Part shown: positions 53,507 through 61,502 of the stretch, one piece after another
Numbering within the stretch: the stretch's first letter is position 1
Layout: every line of letters starts with the position of its first letter
NCBI RefSeq assembly: GCF_021442385.1
Contig: NZ_MUZA01000003.1
Location: forward strand, 62,001 to 126,000
From: Micromonospora sp. MH99
Lineage (GTDB): Bacteria > Actinomycetota > Actinomycetes > Mycobacteriales > Micromonosporaceae
Length of the DNA stretch: 64,000 bases
Reading direction: 5' to 3'
Program-made: the position numbers and the translations under genes
Notes under the pieces: model-generated
Told to the model about the DNA's origin: nothing
The model's input: the letters and a program-made list of their open reading frames with translations, nothing else
The model's database searches: none

Positions 53507-54469
53507 ATGGTCTTCAAGAAGATGTTGAGCGCGTTCGGTGTGGGTGGTCCCAGTGTGGACACCGTGCTGACCAACCCCAACACCCGGCCCGGCCTGACCC
53601 TCGACGGTCAGGTCAACCTCGTCGGCGGTGACAGCCCGGCGGCCATCGAACAGGTGGTGATCGGCCTCGTCACCCGGGTCGAGGTCGAGGGCCACGACAC
53701 GGAGTACGCCGGCACCATGGAGTTCCACCGGATGGCCGTGAGCGGCGCGTTCCAGCTCGCGCCCAAGCAGGAGCTGTCGATCCCGTTCCAGCTCCCGGTG
53801 CCGTGGGAAACCCCGATCACCGACGTGTACGGCCAGCGCCTGCACGGCATGACGATGGGCCTGCGCACGGAGCTGTCGGTGGCCCGCGCCGTCGACAAGA
53901 CCGACCTGGACCACGTGGCGGTGCACCCGCTGCCGGTGCACGAGCGGATCCTGGAGGCGTTCCAGCGGCTCGGTTTCCGGTTCAAGCACGCCGACCTGGA
54001 GCGCGGTCACATTCGCGGCGTGCAGCAGACGCTGCCGTTCTACCAGGAGATCGAGTTCTTCGCGTCCCCGCAGTACGCGCGCACCATCAACGAGGTCGAG
54101 CTGACCTTCGTGACGAGCCAGCGCGGCGTCGAGGTGATCCTGGAGTGTGACAAGCGCGGCGGCTTCCTCAGCGCCGGGCACGACGCCTTCGGCCGCTACC
54201 AGGTGTCCCACGCCGACGTCGACCGCGTCGACTGGGCGCAGGTCGTCGACGGTTGGCTGCGCGAGACCACGTCCCGCTACGGCAGCCTGCGCTCGCAGTA
54301 CGGCCACGGTCACGGCTACGGTCCGGGCCACGGTCACGGCCGTGGCGGCATGGGCGTGGGCGGCATGGTCGCCGGCGCGGCGCTCGGCGTCGCCGGCGGC
54401 ATGATCGCCGGAGAGATGATCGAGGACGCCTTCGAGGGCGACTTCGGCGACTTCGGCGGCGACGAGTAA
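53507..54469 (+). CDS. spo0M: Spo0M-family arrestin-like sporulation-control protein
   Basis: 320 residues, ATG 53507 with AGGAG six nt upstream. An arrestin-like beta-sandwich opens with MVFKKMLSAFGVGGPSVDTV and continues with LDGQVNLVGGDSPAAIEQV and FPFQLPVPWETP-type strands, as in Spo0M. The C-terminal ~60 residues are unusual. A His/Gly-rich stretch (YGHGHGYGPGHGHGRGG) is followed by a glycine-zipper-like helix (GGMVAGAALGVAGGMIAGEM) and an acidic tail. The first may bind metal and the second could insert in or associate with membrane. Spo0M proteins affect sporulation and cytoskeletal dynamics; their mechanism is not settled. Confidence 0.88.
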   Translation: MVFKKMLSAFGVGGPSVDTVLTNPNTRPGLTLDGQVNLVGGDSPAAIEQVVIGLVTRVEVEGHDTEYAGTMEFHRMAVSGAFQLAPKQELSIPFQLPVPWETPITDVYGQRLHGMTMGLRTELSVARAVDKTDLDHVAVHPLPVHERILEAFQRLGFRFKHADLERGHIRGVQQTLPFYQEIEFFASPQYARTINEVELTFVTSQRGVEVILECDKRGGFLSAGHDAFGRYQVSHADVDRVDWAQVVDGWLRETTSRYGSLRSQYGHGHGYGPGHGHGRGGMGVGGMVAGAALGVAGGMIAGEMIEDAFEGDFGDFGGDE

Positions 54470-54483
54470 CGACTCCACAGACG

Positions 54484-54520
54484 ACGGTGGCCTCCGGGAG
54501 ATTCTCCCGGAGGCCACCGT
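54484..54520. terminator. Perfect 17-bp hairpin, convergent terminator
   Basis: ACGGTGGCCTCCGGGAG and its exact complement flank an ATT loop, between spo0M (+) and a small membrane protein gene (-). Confidence 0.85.
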
Positions 54521-54539
54521 GCGCTGTGCTGTCACCCGG

Positions 54540-54911
54540 TCAGTGCCGGGTCTTACGCTCCTCACCGCTGCGCCAGGCGCTGCCGGCCTTGGCCAGGCCG
54601 CGGCTACCGAGGTAGCCCAGCGTCAGCAGGGTGATCAGGAACCAGGCGTTGTCGGCCCGGAAGATGTCCACCCCAGCCGAGTTCCGTCCGACGACCTGCG
54701 ATGCGCCCAGTACGGCGGCCACCGCGATCAGGTAGATCCAGAACTCGGTGGTCTTGAATGCCTGCTTGGTCTCCGTACCGGGTGCCCGCATGTCGTTGCG
54801 ACGCCCGTCGTGCATGACCGGCATCTGCTGCGTCTCCCGCATCGCGGCGGGGTTCTGCGGGTCGTTCATGGGCCGGTTCATCGGCCGGGTGGAAGCAGCC
54901 TGCGTGCTCAT
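54540..54911 (-). CDS. Small two-helix membrane protein
   Basis: 123 residues. A Met/Asn/Gln-rich disordered head (~1-48) precedes two membrane helices (FWIYLIAVAAVLGASQVVG, ~57-75, and FLITLLTLGYLGSRGLA, ~90-106) and a basic tail. No family is recognised with confidence. The 313-nt space upstream (54912-55224) has no other gene. On the minus strand it contains GTTACC-N14-GGGTAG (55015-55040), a loose match to SigB-type stress promoters. Stress control is therefore only a suggestion. Confidence 0.6.
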   Translation of the reverse strand: MSTQAASTRPMNRPMNDPQNPAAMRETQQMPVMHDGRRNDMRAPGTETKQAFKTTEFWIYLIAVAAVLGASQVVGRNSAGVDIFRADNAWFLITLLTLGYLGSRGLAKAGSAWRSGEERKTRH

Positions 54912-55224
54912 CTGGTCCTCCTCAGGATGCGATGAGTCGTACCTGCGTTCCCTCGCCCCGCTACCGCGTTTCGGTCACGGCACGGTTCGCTTTCACGGCG
55001 GGGACACCCCCCGACTACCCGAGGCCCGGGACCAGGTAACACTTCCCTCGGCCGAAAAAGAATCGACAGCGGCCGGGCCGATGACGGCGCCGGCGCGACC
55101 CGCACGGCGCGGGCGGTTCACGACCGGTCGGGGCGGATGTCCGTTTCCCCCTCGGCACGCGGCGCTGCGGGTTTGGCCGACCGACGACCGGGCACGCCGT
55201 CAGTTCCACCGCTTCTGCGAGGTG

Positions 55225-55650
55225 ATGAACGTGCGTGAGGACGACATGCGGCAGGAGGCCGCCCGGCGGGCCGAGGACCGGATCACCGACAGTGTGTACG
55301 GCAAGGGTGCCGTCGACGAGGTGACACTGCCCCGTACCGACATCGAGAGCGAGATCCAGCGGGTGGACCCCATGGACCCGGCGCACGAGCGGATCGATCC
55401 GCAGGTGCTGCGCGACGGTGGCCCCGTCGGCGGACAGGGCGCGGTGACCACCACAGGTGGCACGGCCGGCCCGGCGAGCGTGCGACGGGTGGCCCGCCAG
55501 CCGGAGCGGCACCCCGGCAAGGTGGCCCCGACGACGACCGGGGACGCCACCACCGGCGGTCTGAGCACCCCGATGGGTGGCGGCACCAGCGACCAGTCCA
55601 CGTCCGCCACCGGGCCGAGCAAGTCCATCCGGGACCGCTCAACCGATTGA
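55225..55650 (+). CDS. Hydrophilic, largely disordered unknown protein
   Basis: 141 residues from ATG 55225; GTG 55231, eight nt behind GAGG, is about as likely a start. A charged N-terminal part (REDDMRQEAARRAEDRITD) continues into VDEVTLPRTDIESEIQRVDP, and the second half is Thr/Gly/Pro-rich low complexity. No domain is recognised. A stress or desiccation-type protein would fit the composition, but this is a guess. A large hairpin follows its stop directly. Confidence 0.5.
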   Translation: MNVREDDMRQEAARRAEDRITDSVYGKGAVDEVTLPRTDIESEIQRVDPMDPAHERIDPQVLRDGGPVGGQGAVTTTGGTAGPASVRRVARQPERHPGKVAPTTTGDATTGGLSTPMGGGTSDQSTSATGPSKSIRDRSTD

Positions 55651-55705
55651 CCGACGGTGAGCCCGCCCCCGCCGACCAGCCGGTCGGCGGGGGCGCGACC
55701 GTCGG
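55651..55705. terminator. Two-tier hairpin, convergent terminator
   Basis: The outer stem is CCGACGGT/ACCGTCGG (8 bp). The inner stem is CGCCCCCGCCGACC (55664-55677) with its exact complement (55682-55695) and a 4-nt loop. It fills the whole gap between the small unknown gene (+) and helD (-). Confidence 0.85.
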
Positions 55706-58000
55706 TCAGCGGCAGGGGCGCAGGACGCCCAGGCGCTGGGTGGCCCGGGTGAGCGCGACGTACAGGTCGCTGCGCCCGCGCGGCGACTCCGCCACCATCC
55801 GGTCCGGGTCGACCACCAACACCGAGTCGAACTCCAACCCCTTGGCCTGCGCGACCGTCAGCACGACCACCCGGCTCTCCAGCTCCGGGTGCTCGCCCAC
55901 GGTGGCCTCCGGCAGCGCGGCGGTCAACGCCGCGCCGAGCGCGTCCACCCGGCTGGCCGGCACGATGACGCCGAGCCGCCCGTCGGTCAGCGCGGCAGCC
56001 TCGCGCGTCGCCGCCGACACCAGCTCCGCGGGCAGCTGCTCGTCGGGCACCGCCCGGTCCCACGGTGGTACGCCGCTCTCGCGCACCGAGCGCGGCGGCC
56101 GCAGCGCCGGGTCGATCTCGGCCAGCACGTCGGCGGCGACCGCCATGATCTCGGCCGGCGTGCGGTAGCTGACCGTCAGCTCGGTCAGCCGCCAGCGCCG
56201 TGCCACGTAGGGGGCGAGGGCATCGGCCCAGGAGGGCGTGCCGGCGAGCGCGCCGGTCTGCGCCACGTCCCCGACGATCGTCATCGACCGGCTCGGGCAG
56301 CGGCGCATCAGCAGCCGCCACGCCATCGGGGACAACTCCTGCGCCTCGTCCACGATCACGTGCCCGAACGCCCAGGTCCGGTCGGCGGCGGCGCGCTGGG
56401 CGGTGGTCAGCCGGTCGGCCTCCTCCTGCCGCTGCAGCAGGCGGTCGGCGTCGATGAGGTCGGTCACGCCGAGGATCTCACCGCCCTCGGCCTCGTCCTC
56501 GACGTCGATCGAGCGGGAACCCCGGGCGATCTCCAGAACGCCCTCGGCGTACTCCCGTTCCATCATGCGGATGCGGTCCCGGCGGGCGGCGGCGGCCCGC
56601 TCGTCCTCACCGAGCAGTTCGGCGGCCTCGTCCAGCAGCGGCACCTCGGCGGGCGTCCAACCGCCCGGTTCGCGATGCAGCCGGGCCCGCTCGTCGTCGG
56701 TGAGCATCGGCGCGGCGGCGGCGATCCGGTCCTGGTCCGCGTACAGGTCGGCGAGCAGGCGCTGGGGGGTGAGCACCGGCCAGAGCCGGTCGAGGGCGGC
56801 CTGAATCTCCGTCTCCTCGCGCAGCTCGCGGCGGATTTCGGCGCGGTCGGCCTCGTCGAGCAGGTTGTCCCCGCCCAGCGGGTCGGCGCCGATCCGCTCG
56901 GCCACCTGGTCGGCGAGCGCGTGCACGATCTCCACGTCGAACAGCGCCCGGGCCAGGTTGTGCGGCCGGTCGGTGCGGCGCACCCGGTCCCGGGCGGCGC
57001 GCACCGTCTCCGGGTCGAGGGTCAGCACCTCGCGCTCCACCTCGATCTCCAGCGGCTCGTCCGGCACCCACTGCCGGTCCCGGACGGCCAGCGCCAGCAC
57101 CTCGGCGAGCACCTCCCGGCCCTTGAGCGCCGCGGTCTCGGCCGGCTCGACGCGCTGGGCGCTCACCCCGGGAAACAGATCACCCTGGGTACGCAGCAGC
57201 ACGCCCGTCTCGGCCAGTGTGGGCAACACCTGGGAGATGTAGCGCAGGAACGTCGCGTTCGGGCCGACCAGCAGCACACCCCGGCTGGACAGCTCCCGCC
57301 GGTGTGTGTAGAGCAGGTACGCCGCCCGGTGCAGCGCGACAGCCGTCTTGCCGGTGCCGGGGCCGCCCTGGACCACCATGACGCCGGGCAGGTCGGCGCG
57401 GATGATCTGGTCCTGCTCGGCCTGGATGGTCTCCACGATGTCGCGCATCCGGCCGCTGCGACCGGCGTTGAGGGCGGCGAGCAGCGACGCCTCGCCGGTC
57501 AGTTCCTCGTGCCCGCCGGGCGAGGCGCTGTCGATGTCGAGCACCTCGTCGTTGAGCCCGGTCACCTTGCGCTGGCGGGTGCGCAGGTGCCGCCGCCGGC
57601 GTACGCCCTGCGGGTTGGCGGCGGTGGCGAGGTAGAAGGGACGTGCGGCGGGGGCCCGCCAGTCCATCAGCAGCGGGTCGTAGTCACCGCTGGTGTCGAA
57701 GATCCCGATTCGGCCGATGTATCGGCGGGAGTCGTCGTCGCCGTCGAGCCGGCCGAAGCAGAGACCATTCTCCACTGCGGAGAACTGCTCCACCTGGTCG
57801 GCGTACATCGCCACGGAGCTGTCGCGCTGGGAGCGGTCCTGCAGGGTGCCGCCGGTGTTGCGCAGCTCGGCGGTGAGCCGGTGGGCGGCCTGCTCACGCA
57901 GCCCGTCCAGCCGGTCGTAGAGCATCGAGACGTACTCCTGCTCGCGGCCGATCTCGTCGTCGAGCGGCAATTCACCGGTACCGCCGGAGTGCCTTGACAA
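55706..58000 (-). CDS. helD: HelD-type RNA polymerase recycling motor ATPase
   Basis: 764 residues from TTG 58000, behind AGGGAG. A superfamily-1 helicase-like ATPase with an N-terminal coiled arm (GREQEYVSMLYDRLDGLREQ), Walker A VVQGGPGTGKTAVALHRAAY, Walker B HVIVDEAQELSPM, motif III GDVAQTG, motif V TVAQAKGLEFDSV and motif VI YVALTRATQRL. HelD removes stalled or rifamycin-bound RNA polymerase from DNA. Some actinobacterial forms (HelR) give rifamycin tolerance. I found no rifamycin-associated element upstream, so the housekeeping recycling role is more likely. Confidence 0.88.
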   Translation of the reverse strand: MSRHSGGTGELPLDDEIGREQEYVSMLYDRLDGLREQAAHRLTAELRNTGGTLQDRSQRDSSVAMYADQVEQFSAVENGLCFGRLDGDDDSRRYIGRIGIFDTSGDYDPLLMDWRAPAARPFYLATAANPQGVRRRRHLRTRQRKVTGLNDEVLDIDSASPGGHEELTGEASLLAALNAGRSGRMRDIVETIQAEQDQIIRADLPGVMVVQGGPGTGKTAVALHRAAYLLYTHRRELSSRGVLLVGPNATFLRYISQVLPTLAETGVLLRTQGDLFPGVSAQRVEPAETAALKGREVLAEVLALAVRDRQWVPDEPLEIEVEREVLTLDPETVRAARDRVRRTDRPHNLARALFDVEIVHALADQVAERIGADPLGGDNLLDEADRAEIRRELREETEIQAALDRLWPVLTPQRLLADLYADQDRIAAAAPMLTDDERARLHREPGGWTPAEVPLLDEAAELLGEDERAAAARRDRIRMMEREYAEGVLEIARGSRSIDVEDEAEGGEILGVTDLIDADRLLQRQEEADRLTTAQRAAADRTWAFGHVIVDEAQELSPMAWRLLMRRCPSRSMTIVGDVAQTGALAGTPSWADALAPYVARRWRLTELTVSYRTPAEIMAVAADVLAEIDPALRPPRSVRESGVPPWDRAVPDEQLPAELVSAATREAAALTDGRLGVIVPASRVDALGAALTAALPEATVGEHPELESRVVVLTVAQAKGLEFDSVLVVDPDRMVAESPRGRSDLYVALTRATQRLGVLRPCR

Positions 58001-58032
58001 GCCGTCTCCCTAAAGATTAGAATGCTCTGCAG

Positions 58033-58058
58033 GAACGGCTTTTATGCCGTTCTTTTTT
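58033..58058 (+). terminator. Classical intrinsic terminator with U-tract
   Basis: GAACGGC-TTTTAT-GCCGTTC is followed by six T on the plus strand. It lies 33 nt before the TTG of helD, which is on the minus strand, and no plus-strand gene ends here. It would stop antisense or read-through transcription from the helD side. On the minus strand the same hairpin sits in the helD leader, preceded by A residues. U-tract terminators are unusual in this GC-rich window. Confidence 0.75.
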
Positions 58059-58132
58059 GTGCCCTCGAATTGTTGAAGATAGCGCGGCCCGGCGGCTGTC
58101 ACCAAGCCGACCGGGCCGATTCGAGTCACACA

Positions 58133-58164
58133 ACGCCGGGCCGACCAACAGGTCGACCCGGCGT
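58133..58164 (-). terminator. 14-bp hairpin after the LolA-like gene
   Basis: ACGCCGGGCCGACC and GGTCGACCCGGCGT pair with one mismatch around an AACA loop, 16 nt beyond the stop of the LolA-like gene on the minus strand. It separates that gene from helD. Confidence 0.7.
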
Positions 58165-58179
58165 GAGAGCTTCGGGAAA

Positions 58180-59295
58180 TCAGCCGCGGGCCACCTGGTA
58201 GAGGCGCTCGGGGGTGACCGCTCCGGCGAGCACCCGACCGTCGTCGGTGAGCAGCACGCTGAACAGCTTGCCGGTGAGCAGTCGGCCACTGCCCCAGTCC
58301 CCACTGACGGCCGGCAGCCCGCCGAGCAGCTTCGACACGTCCGCGTCCGGCGTCGCACCGGCCGGCTTGCCGGCGGCCGCCTTGCCCGGGGCCCCGTCCA
58401 GGCGCGCGACCAGGACTGTGGTCCAGCCGTCGCCCGCGGTACGCACCTGCGGGTCGCCGCCCCGTGCCGCCTGCGCGGGCCGGCCCGCCGACGGCCGCTC
58501 GGCGGTCTCCTCGGTGACGGACACCCCCGGTGGCGGGTTGAAGGCGAACTGGTCGGCGTCGGGACGCCGGTAGTCGACCTGGGTGAAGGCCATCTCGAAT
58601 GCCGGCTGGTCGCTGCCCTTGGCGAGCACCTCGAAGCGCAGCGGCACGTGCTGCGTGGCGTCGATGGCGATCCGCAGCTGGTGCACCAGCGAGTCGCTGT
58701 CGCGCGGCTGGAGCACCAGCTCGTAGGCGTCCCGACCGGCGACGGTGGCCGAGCGGCCGACGCTGACCTCGGTGCTCGGATCGATCGCGCCCAACGCCAG
58801 GTCGGCGGCCTCCTGCGGGGTGGCGGGGAGGCTCGGCGTCGCCGCGGGACCCGGCTTTCCGGTCGTTCCCGCGCCGCCCAACGTGCGGTGGCGCGCGGTG
58901 TTGCCCCGGCTCTCCCAGGTCCACACGTCCCGGCCGTTGCGGATCACGTCCTGCTCGCCGAGGGTGTCCACCAGCGCGACGCGCTGCCGCTCCGGACCGG
59001 AATACCAGACCCGCAGGGTGTGCGTACCGGTCAGCAGGGCGCTCAGATCGTTGCCGGGGATCAGCCCGACCAGCGGCGGCAGACCGAGGTCGGCGCGCTG
59101 CACCACCGTCCCGGACAGCCCCTCCAGCCGGGACGTCTGAAGATCCACCAGGAGTTGGGCTGCGGTACGCGGCGGCAGGCTCGGCTCCGCCTCGGCGGCG
59201 AACGTGCCGATCGCGGCGCCTCCACCGATGACGACGACGCCAGCGGCCGCCGGGACCAGCCAGCGCAGGACGGGACGGCTTCTCAGGATCGACAT
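58180..59295 (-). CDS. LolA-like secreted or membrane-anchored lipoprotein-carrier-fold protein
   Basis: 371 residues, ATG 59295. One N-terminal hydrophobic helix (WLVPAAAGVVVIGGGAAIGTF, ~12-32) works as a signal or anchor. The rest resembles the LolA/DUF2092 half-barrel: LLVDLQTSRLEGLSGTVVQ, VWTWESRGNTA and FTQVDYRRPDADQF. Lipid or hydrophobic ligand binding outside the membrane is expected from the fold. It is divergent from an OmpR-type two-component pair, which probably controls or responds to it. Confidence 0.75.
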   Translation of the reverse strand: MSILRSRPVLRWLVPAAAGVVVIGGGAAIGTFAAEAEPSLPPRTAAQLLVDLQTSRLEGLSGTVVQRADLGLPPLVGLIPGNDLSALLTGTHTLRVWYSGPERQRVALVDTLGEQDVIRNGRDVWTWESRGNTARHRTLGGAGTTGKPGPAATPSLPATPQEAADLALGAIDPSTEVSVGRSATVAGRDAYELVLQPRDSDSLVHQLRIAIDATQHVPLRFEVLAKGSDQPAFEMAFTQVDYRRPDADQFAFNPPPGVSVTEETAERPSAGRPAQAARGGDPQVRTAGDGWTTVLVARLDGAPGKAAAGKPAGATPDADVSKLLGGLPAVSGDWGSGRLLTGKLFSVLLTDDGRVLAGAVTPERLYQVARG

Positions 59296-59390
59296 GGTGC
59301 ACCTCCTGCCAGACATCCTGCCCGGTCCGCGCTGTGAAGGCGCTGAGGACGCCGAACCTTCGACTTTGACCCAGGTGGCACCCTTGGACC

Positions 59391-60047
59391 GTGCGGTTGT
59401 TGGTGGTGGAGGACGAGGCCCGGCTGGCGGCTGCCCTGCAACGCGGCCTGCAGGCGGAGGGGTTCGCGGTCGACGTGGCGGCGACCGGCCCCGCCGGCCT
59501 GGACGCGGCCCGGCACGGTGGGTACGACGCGATGATCCTCGACGTGATGCTGCCCGGGCTGTCCGGCTACGAGCTGGTCCGCCGACTGCGCGCCGAGCAG
59601 CACTGGCTGCCGGTCCTGATGCTCTCGGCCAAGGACGGCGAGTACGACCAGGCCGACGGCCTGGACTGCGGCGCCGACGACTACCTGACCAAGCCCTTCT
59701 CGTACGTGGTGCTGCTGGCCCGCCTGCGGGCCCTGCTGCGTCGGGGAGCGCCGGAACGCCCCACCGTGCTGACGGTCGGCGACCTGCGGTTGGATCCGGC
59801 CCGCCGACGGGTGACCCGCGCCGACGCCGAGGTGACGTTGACCGCGCGGGAGTTCGCGTTGCTGGACTATCTGATGCGTCGTCCCGGCCAGGTGATTTCC
59901 AAGATCGAGCTGCTGGACCACGTGTGGGACGCCAGCCTGGAGACGGCGCCCAACGCCGTCGAGGTGTACGTCGGCTACCTGCGCCGCAAGCTCGGCCGCG
60001 ACCGGCTGGAGACCGTCCGGGGCGCCGGCTACCGGCTGGCGACGTGA
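59391..60047 (+). CDS. OmpR-family response regulator
   Basis: 218 residues, GTG 59391. Receiver domain: Glu8-Asp9 (VVEDEARL), phospho-acceptor Asp in MILDVMLPGLSGYE (~residue 51), switch Ser in LMLSAKDGE and Lys in DDYLTKPFSY. C-terminal winged helix: LTAREFALLDYLMRRPGQVI and VEVYVGYLRRKLG. It overlaps the kinase gene by 4 nt. The divergent LolA-like gene 95 nt away is the obvious candidate target. Confidence 0.9.
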   Translation: MRLLVVEDEARLAAALQRGLQAEGFAVDVAATGPAGLDAARHGGYDAMILDVMLPGLSGYELVRRLRAEQHWLPVLMLSAKDGEYDQADGLDCGADDYLTKPFSYVVLLARLRALLRRGAPERPTVLTVGDLRLDPARRRVTRADAEVTLTAREFALLDYLMRRPGQVISKIELLDHVWDASLETAPNAVEVYVGYLRRKLGRDRLETVRGAGYRLAT

Positions 60048-61477
60048 CACCTGCCGGTCCGGCCCGCCGGCTGCCCGGGTGGGGCCTGCGCGGGTTGGGC
60101 CTGCGCGGGCGGCTCACGGCGCTCGGCGTGCTCGGTCTCACCGTCGGGCTGGCCCTCGGCGGGGCGGTGCTGCTGGGCGCGCTCGGCTTCGTGCTCCAGC
60201 GCACCGTGGACACCGAGGCGTTCCGGACCGCCGACGCGGTAGTCCTGCTCGCCGCCGAGGACGCGTTGCCCGACCCGCTGCCGGTGGCGGGCGGGCAGGT
60301 CCGGGTCCAGGTGATCGACGCGCAGGGTCGGATCCGGGCCGCCTCGATCGACGCGGACCGGCTGGTCCCGATGGTCCGCCCCGAGCGGCTGGACACCGGT
60401 CACCGTCAGCGCCTGGTGGTGCCGGCCGAGCGCGTCGGGCTCGCCGGCCCGGTGCGGGTGGTCGCCGTACCGGCCGGCACCGACGCGGATCCGCTCACCG
60501 TCCTGGTCGCCCGGTCGATGGCCGACGTCCGGCACAGCACGCACGTCGTACGCGTCATCCTGCTGGTGGCGTTCCCCCTGTTGGTGGCGATCCTGGCCGG
60601 GGTGGCGTGGCGGGTGATCGGTGCGACGTTGCGTCCCGTCGAGGCGCTGCGCCGGGGCGCCGAGGAGATCACCGGCCGCGCGGGCGGCGGTCGCCTGCCG
60701 GTGCCCGCCTCCGCCGACGAGATCCATCGGCTGGCGGTCACCCTCAACGGGATGCTGGACCGGATGGAGTCGGCCCGGATCCGGCAGCGGGCCTTCGTCT
60801 CCGACGCGGCCCACGAGCTGCGCAGCCCGCTCACCAACATCCGCACCGAGCTGGAGGTGGCCCAGCGCCTCGCCGACCGCACGGACTGGACGGCGGTGAC
60901 CGTCAACCTGCTCACCGACACCGAGCGGTTGAGTCGTCTGGTCGACGACCTGCTGCTGCTGGCCCGCCTGGACGAGATGCCAGCGGCGCGCGGGACCGGC
61001 CCGGTCGACCTGACCGCCCTGCTGACCGAGGTCGCCGCCCGGTACCCGTCGCCACCGGTGCTCCTCGTGCCGCCGCCGGACCCGCTGTGGACGACCGGAA
61101 ACGCGGCCGAGCTGCGGCGGGTGCTGTCGAACCTCGTCGACAACGCGGTCCGGCACGCGCGCGGCAGCGTGGTCCTCGCCGCCGAGCCGCACGACGACGC
61201 CGCGTACCACCTGGTGACGGTGACCGACGACGGCCCGGGGATTCCGGCGGCCGACCGGCGGCGGGTCTTCGACCGTTTCACCAGGTTGGACGACGGCCGG
61301 GGCCGCGACGACGGTGGCGCCGGCCTGGGCCTCGCCATCGTGTGGGAGCTGGTCCGCCGCGCGGGCGGCACCATCACCCTGACCGACGCCGACGGCCCGC
61401 AGGGGCTGCGGGTGCGTCTGCTGCTGCCGAGGACGCCGATCGGGGACGCGCAGGAAGCGGCGGTCGACACACCATGA
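60044..61477 (+). CDS. Membrane sensor histidine kinase
   Basis: 477 residues from GTG 60044, overlapping the regulator's TGA (GTGA). Two membrane helices (~22-50 and ~168-190) enclose an extracytoplasmic sensor of ~115 residues. HAMP follows (RPVEALRRGAEEITGR). The H box is FVSDAAHELRSPLTNI with the phosphorylated His. The catalytic domain has N box LSNLVDNAVRHA, G1 DDGPGIP, the F box and G2 GAGLGLAIV. The signal is unknown; envelope stress would fit the LolA-like neighbour. Confidence 0.9.
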   Translation: MTPAGPARRLPGWGLRGLGLRGRLTALGVLGLTVGLALGGAVLLGALGFVLQRTVDTEAFRTADAVVLLAAEDALPDPLPVAGGQVRVQVIDAQGRIRAASIDADRLVPMVRPERLDTGHRQRLVVPAERVGLAGPVRVVAVPAGTDADPLTVLVARSMADVRHSTHVVRVILLVAFPLLVAILAGVAWRVIGATLRPVEALRRGAEEITGRAGGGRLPVPASADEIHRLAVTLNGMLDRMESARIRQRAFVSDAAHELRSPLTNIRTELEVAQRLADRTDWTAVTVNLLTDTERLSRLVDDLLLLARLDEMPAARGTGPVDLTALLTEVAARYPSPPVLLVPPPDPLWTTGNAAELRRVLSNLVDNAVRHARGSVVLAAEPHDDAAYHLVTVTDDGPGIPAADRRRVFDRFTRLDDGRGRDDGGAGLGLAIVWELVRRAGGTITLTDADGPQGLRVRLLLPRTPIGDAQEAAVDTP

Positions 61478-61502
61478 CGGCGGCGGTGCGTCGGGCGGGT
61501 CG

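Noticed and set aside
58001..58132. A rifamycin-associated element upstream of helD
   Set aside because: No GGGGCTTGCGGCAAGGCCCC-like palindrome was found. The only strong structure is a U-tract terminator.
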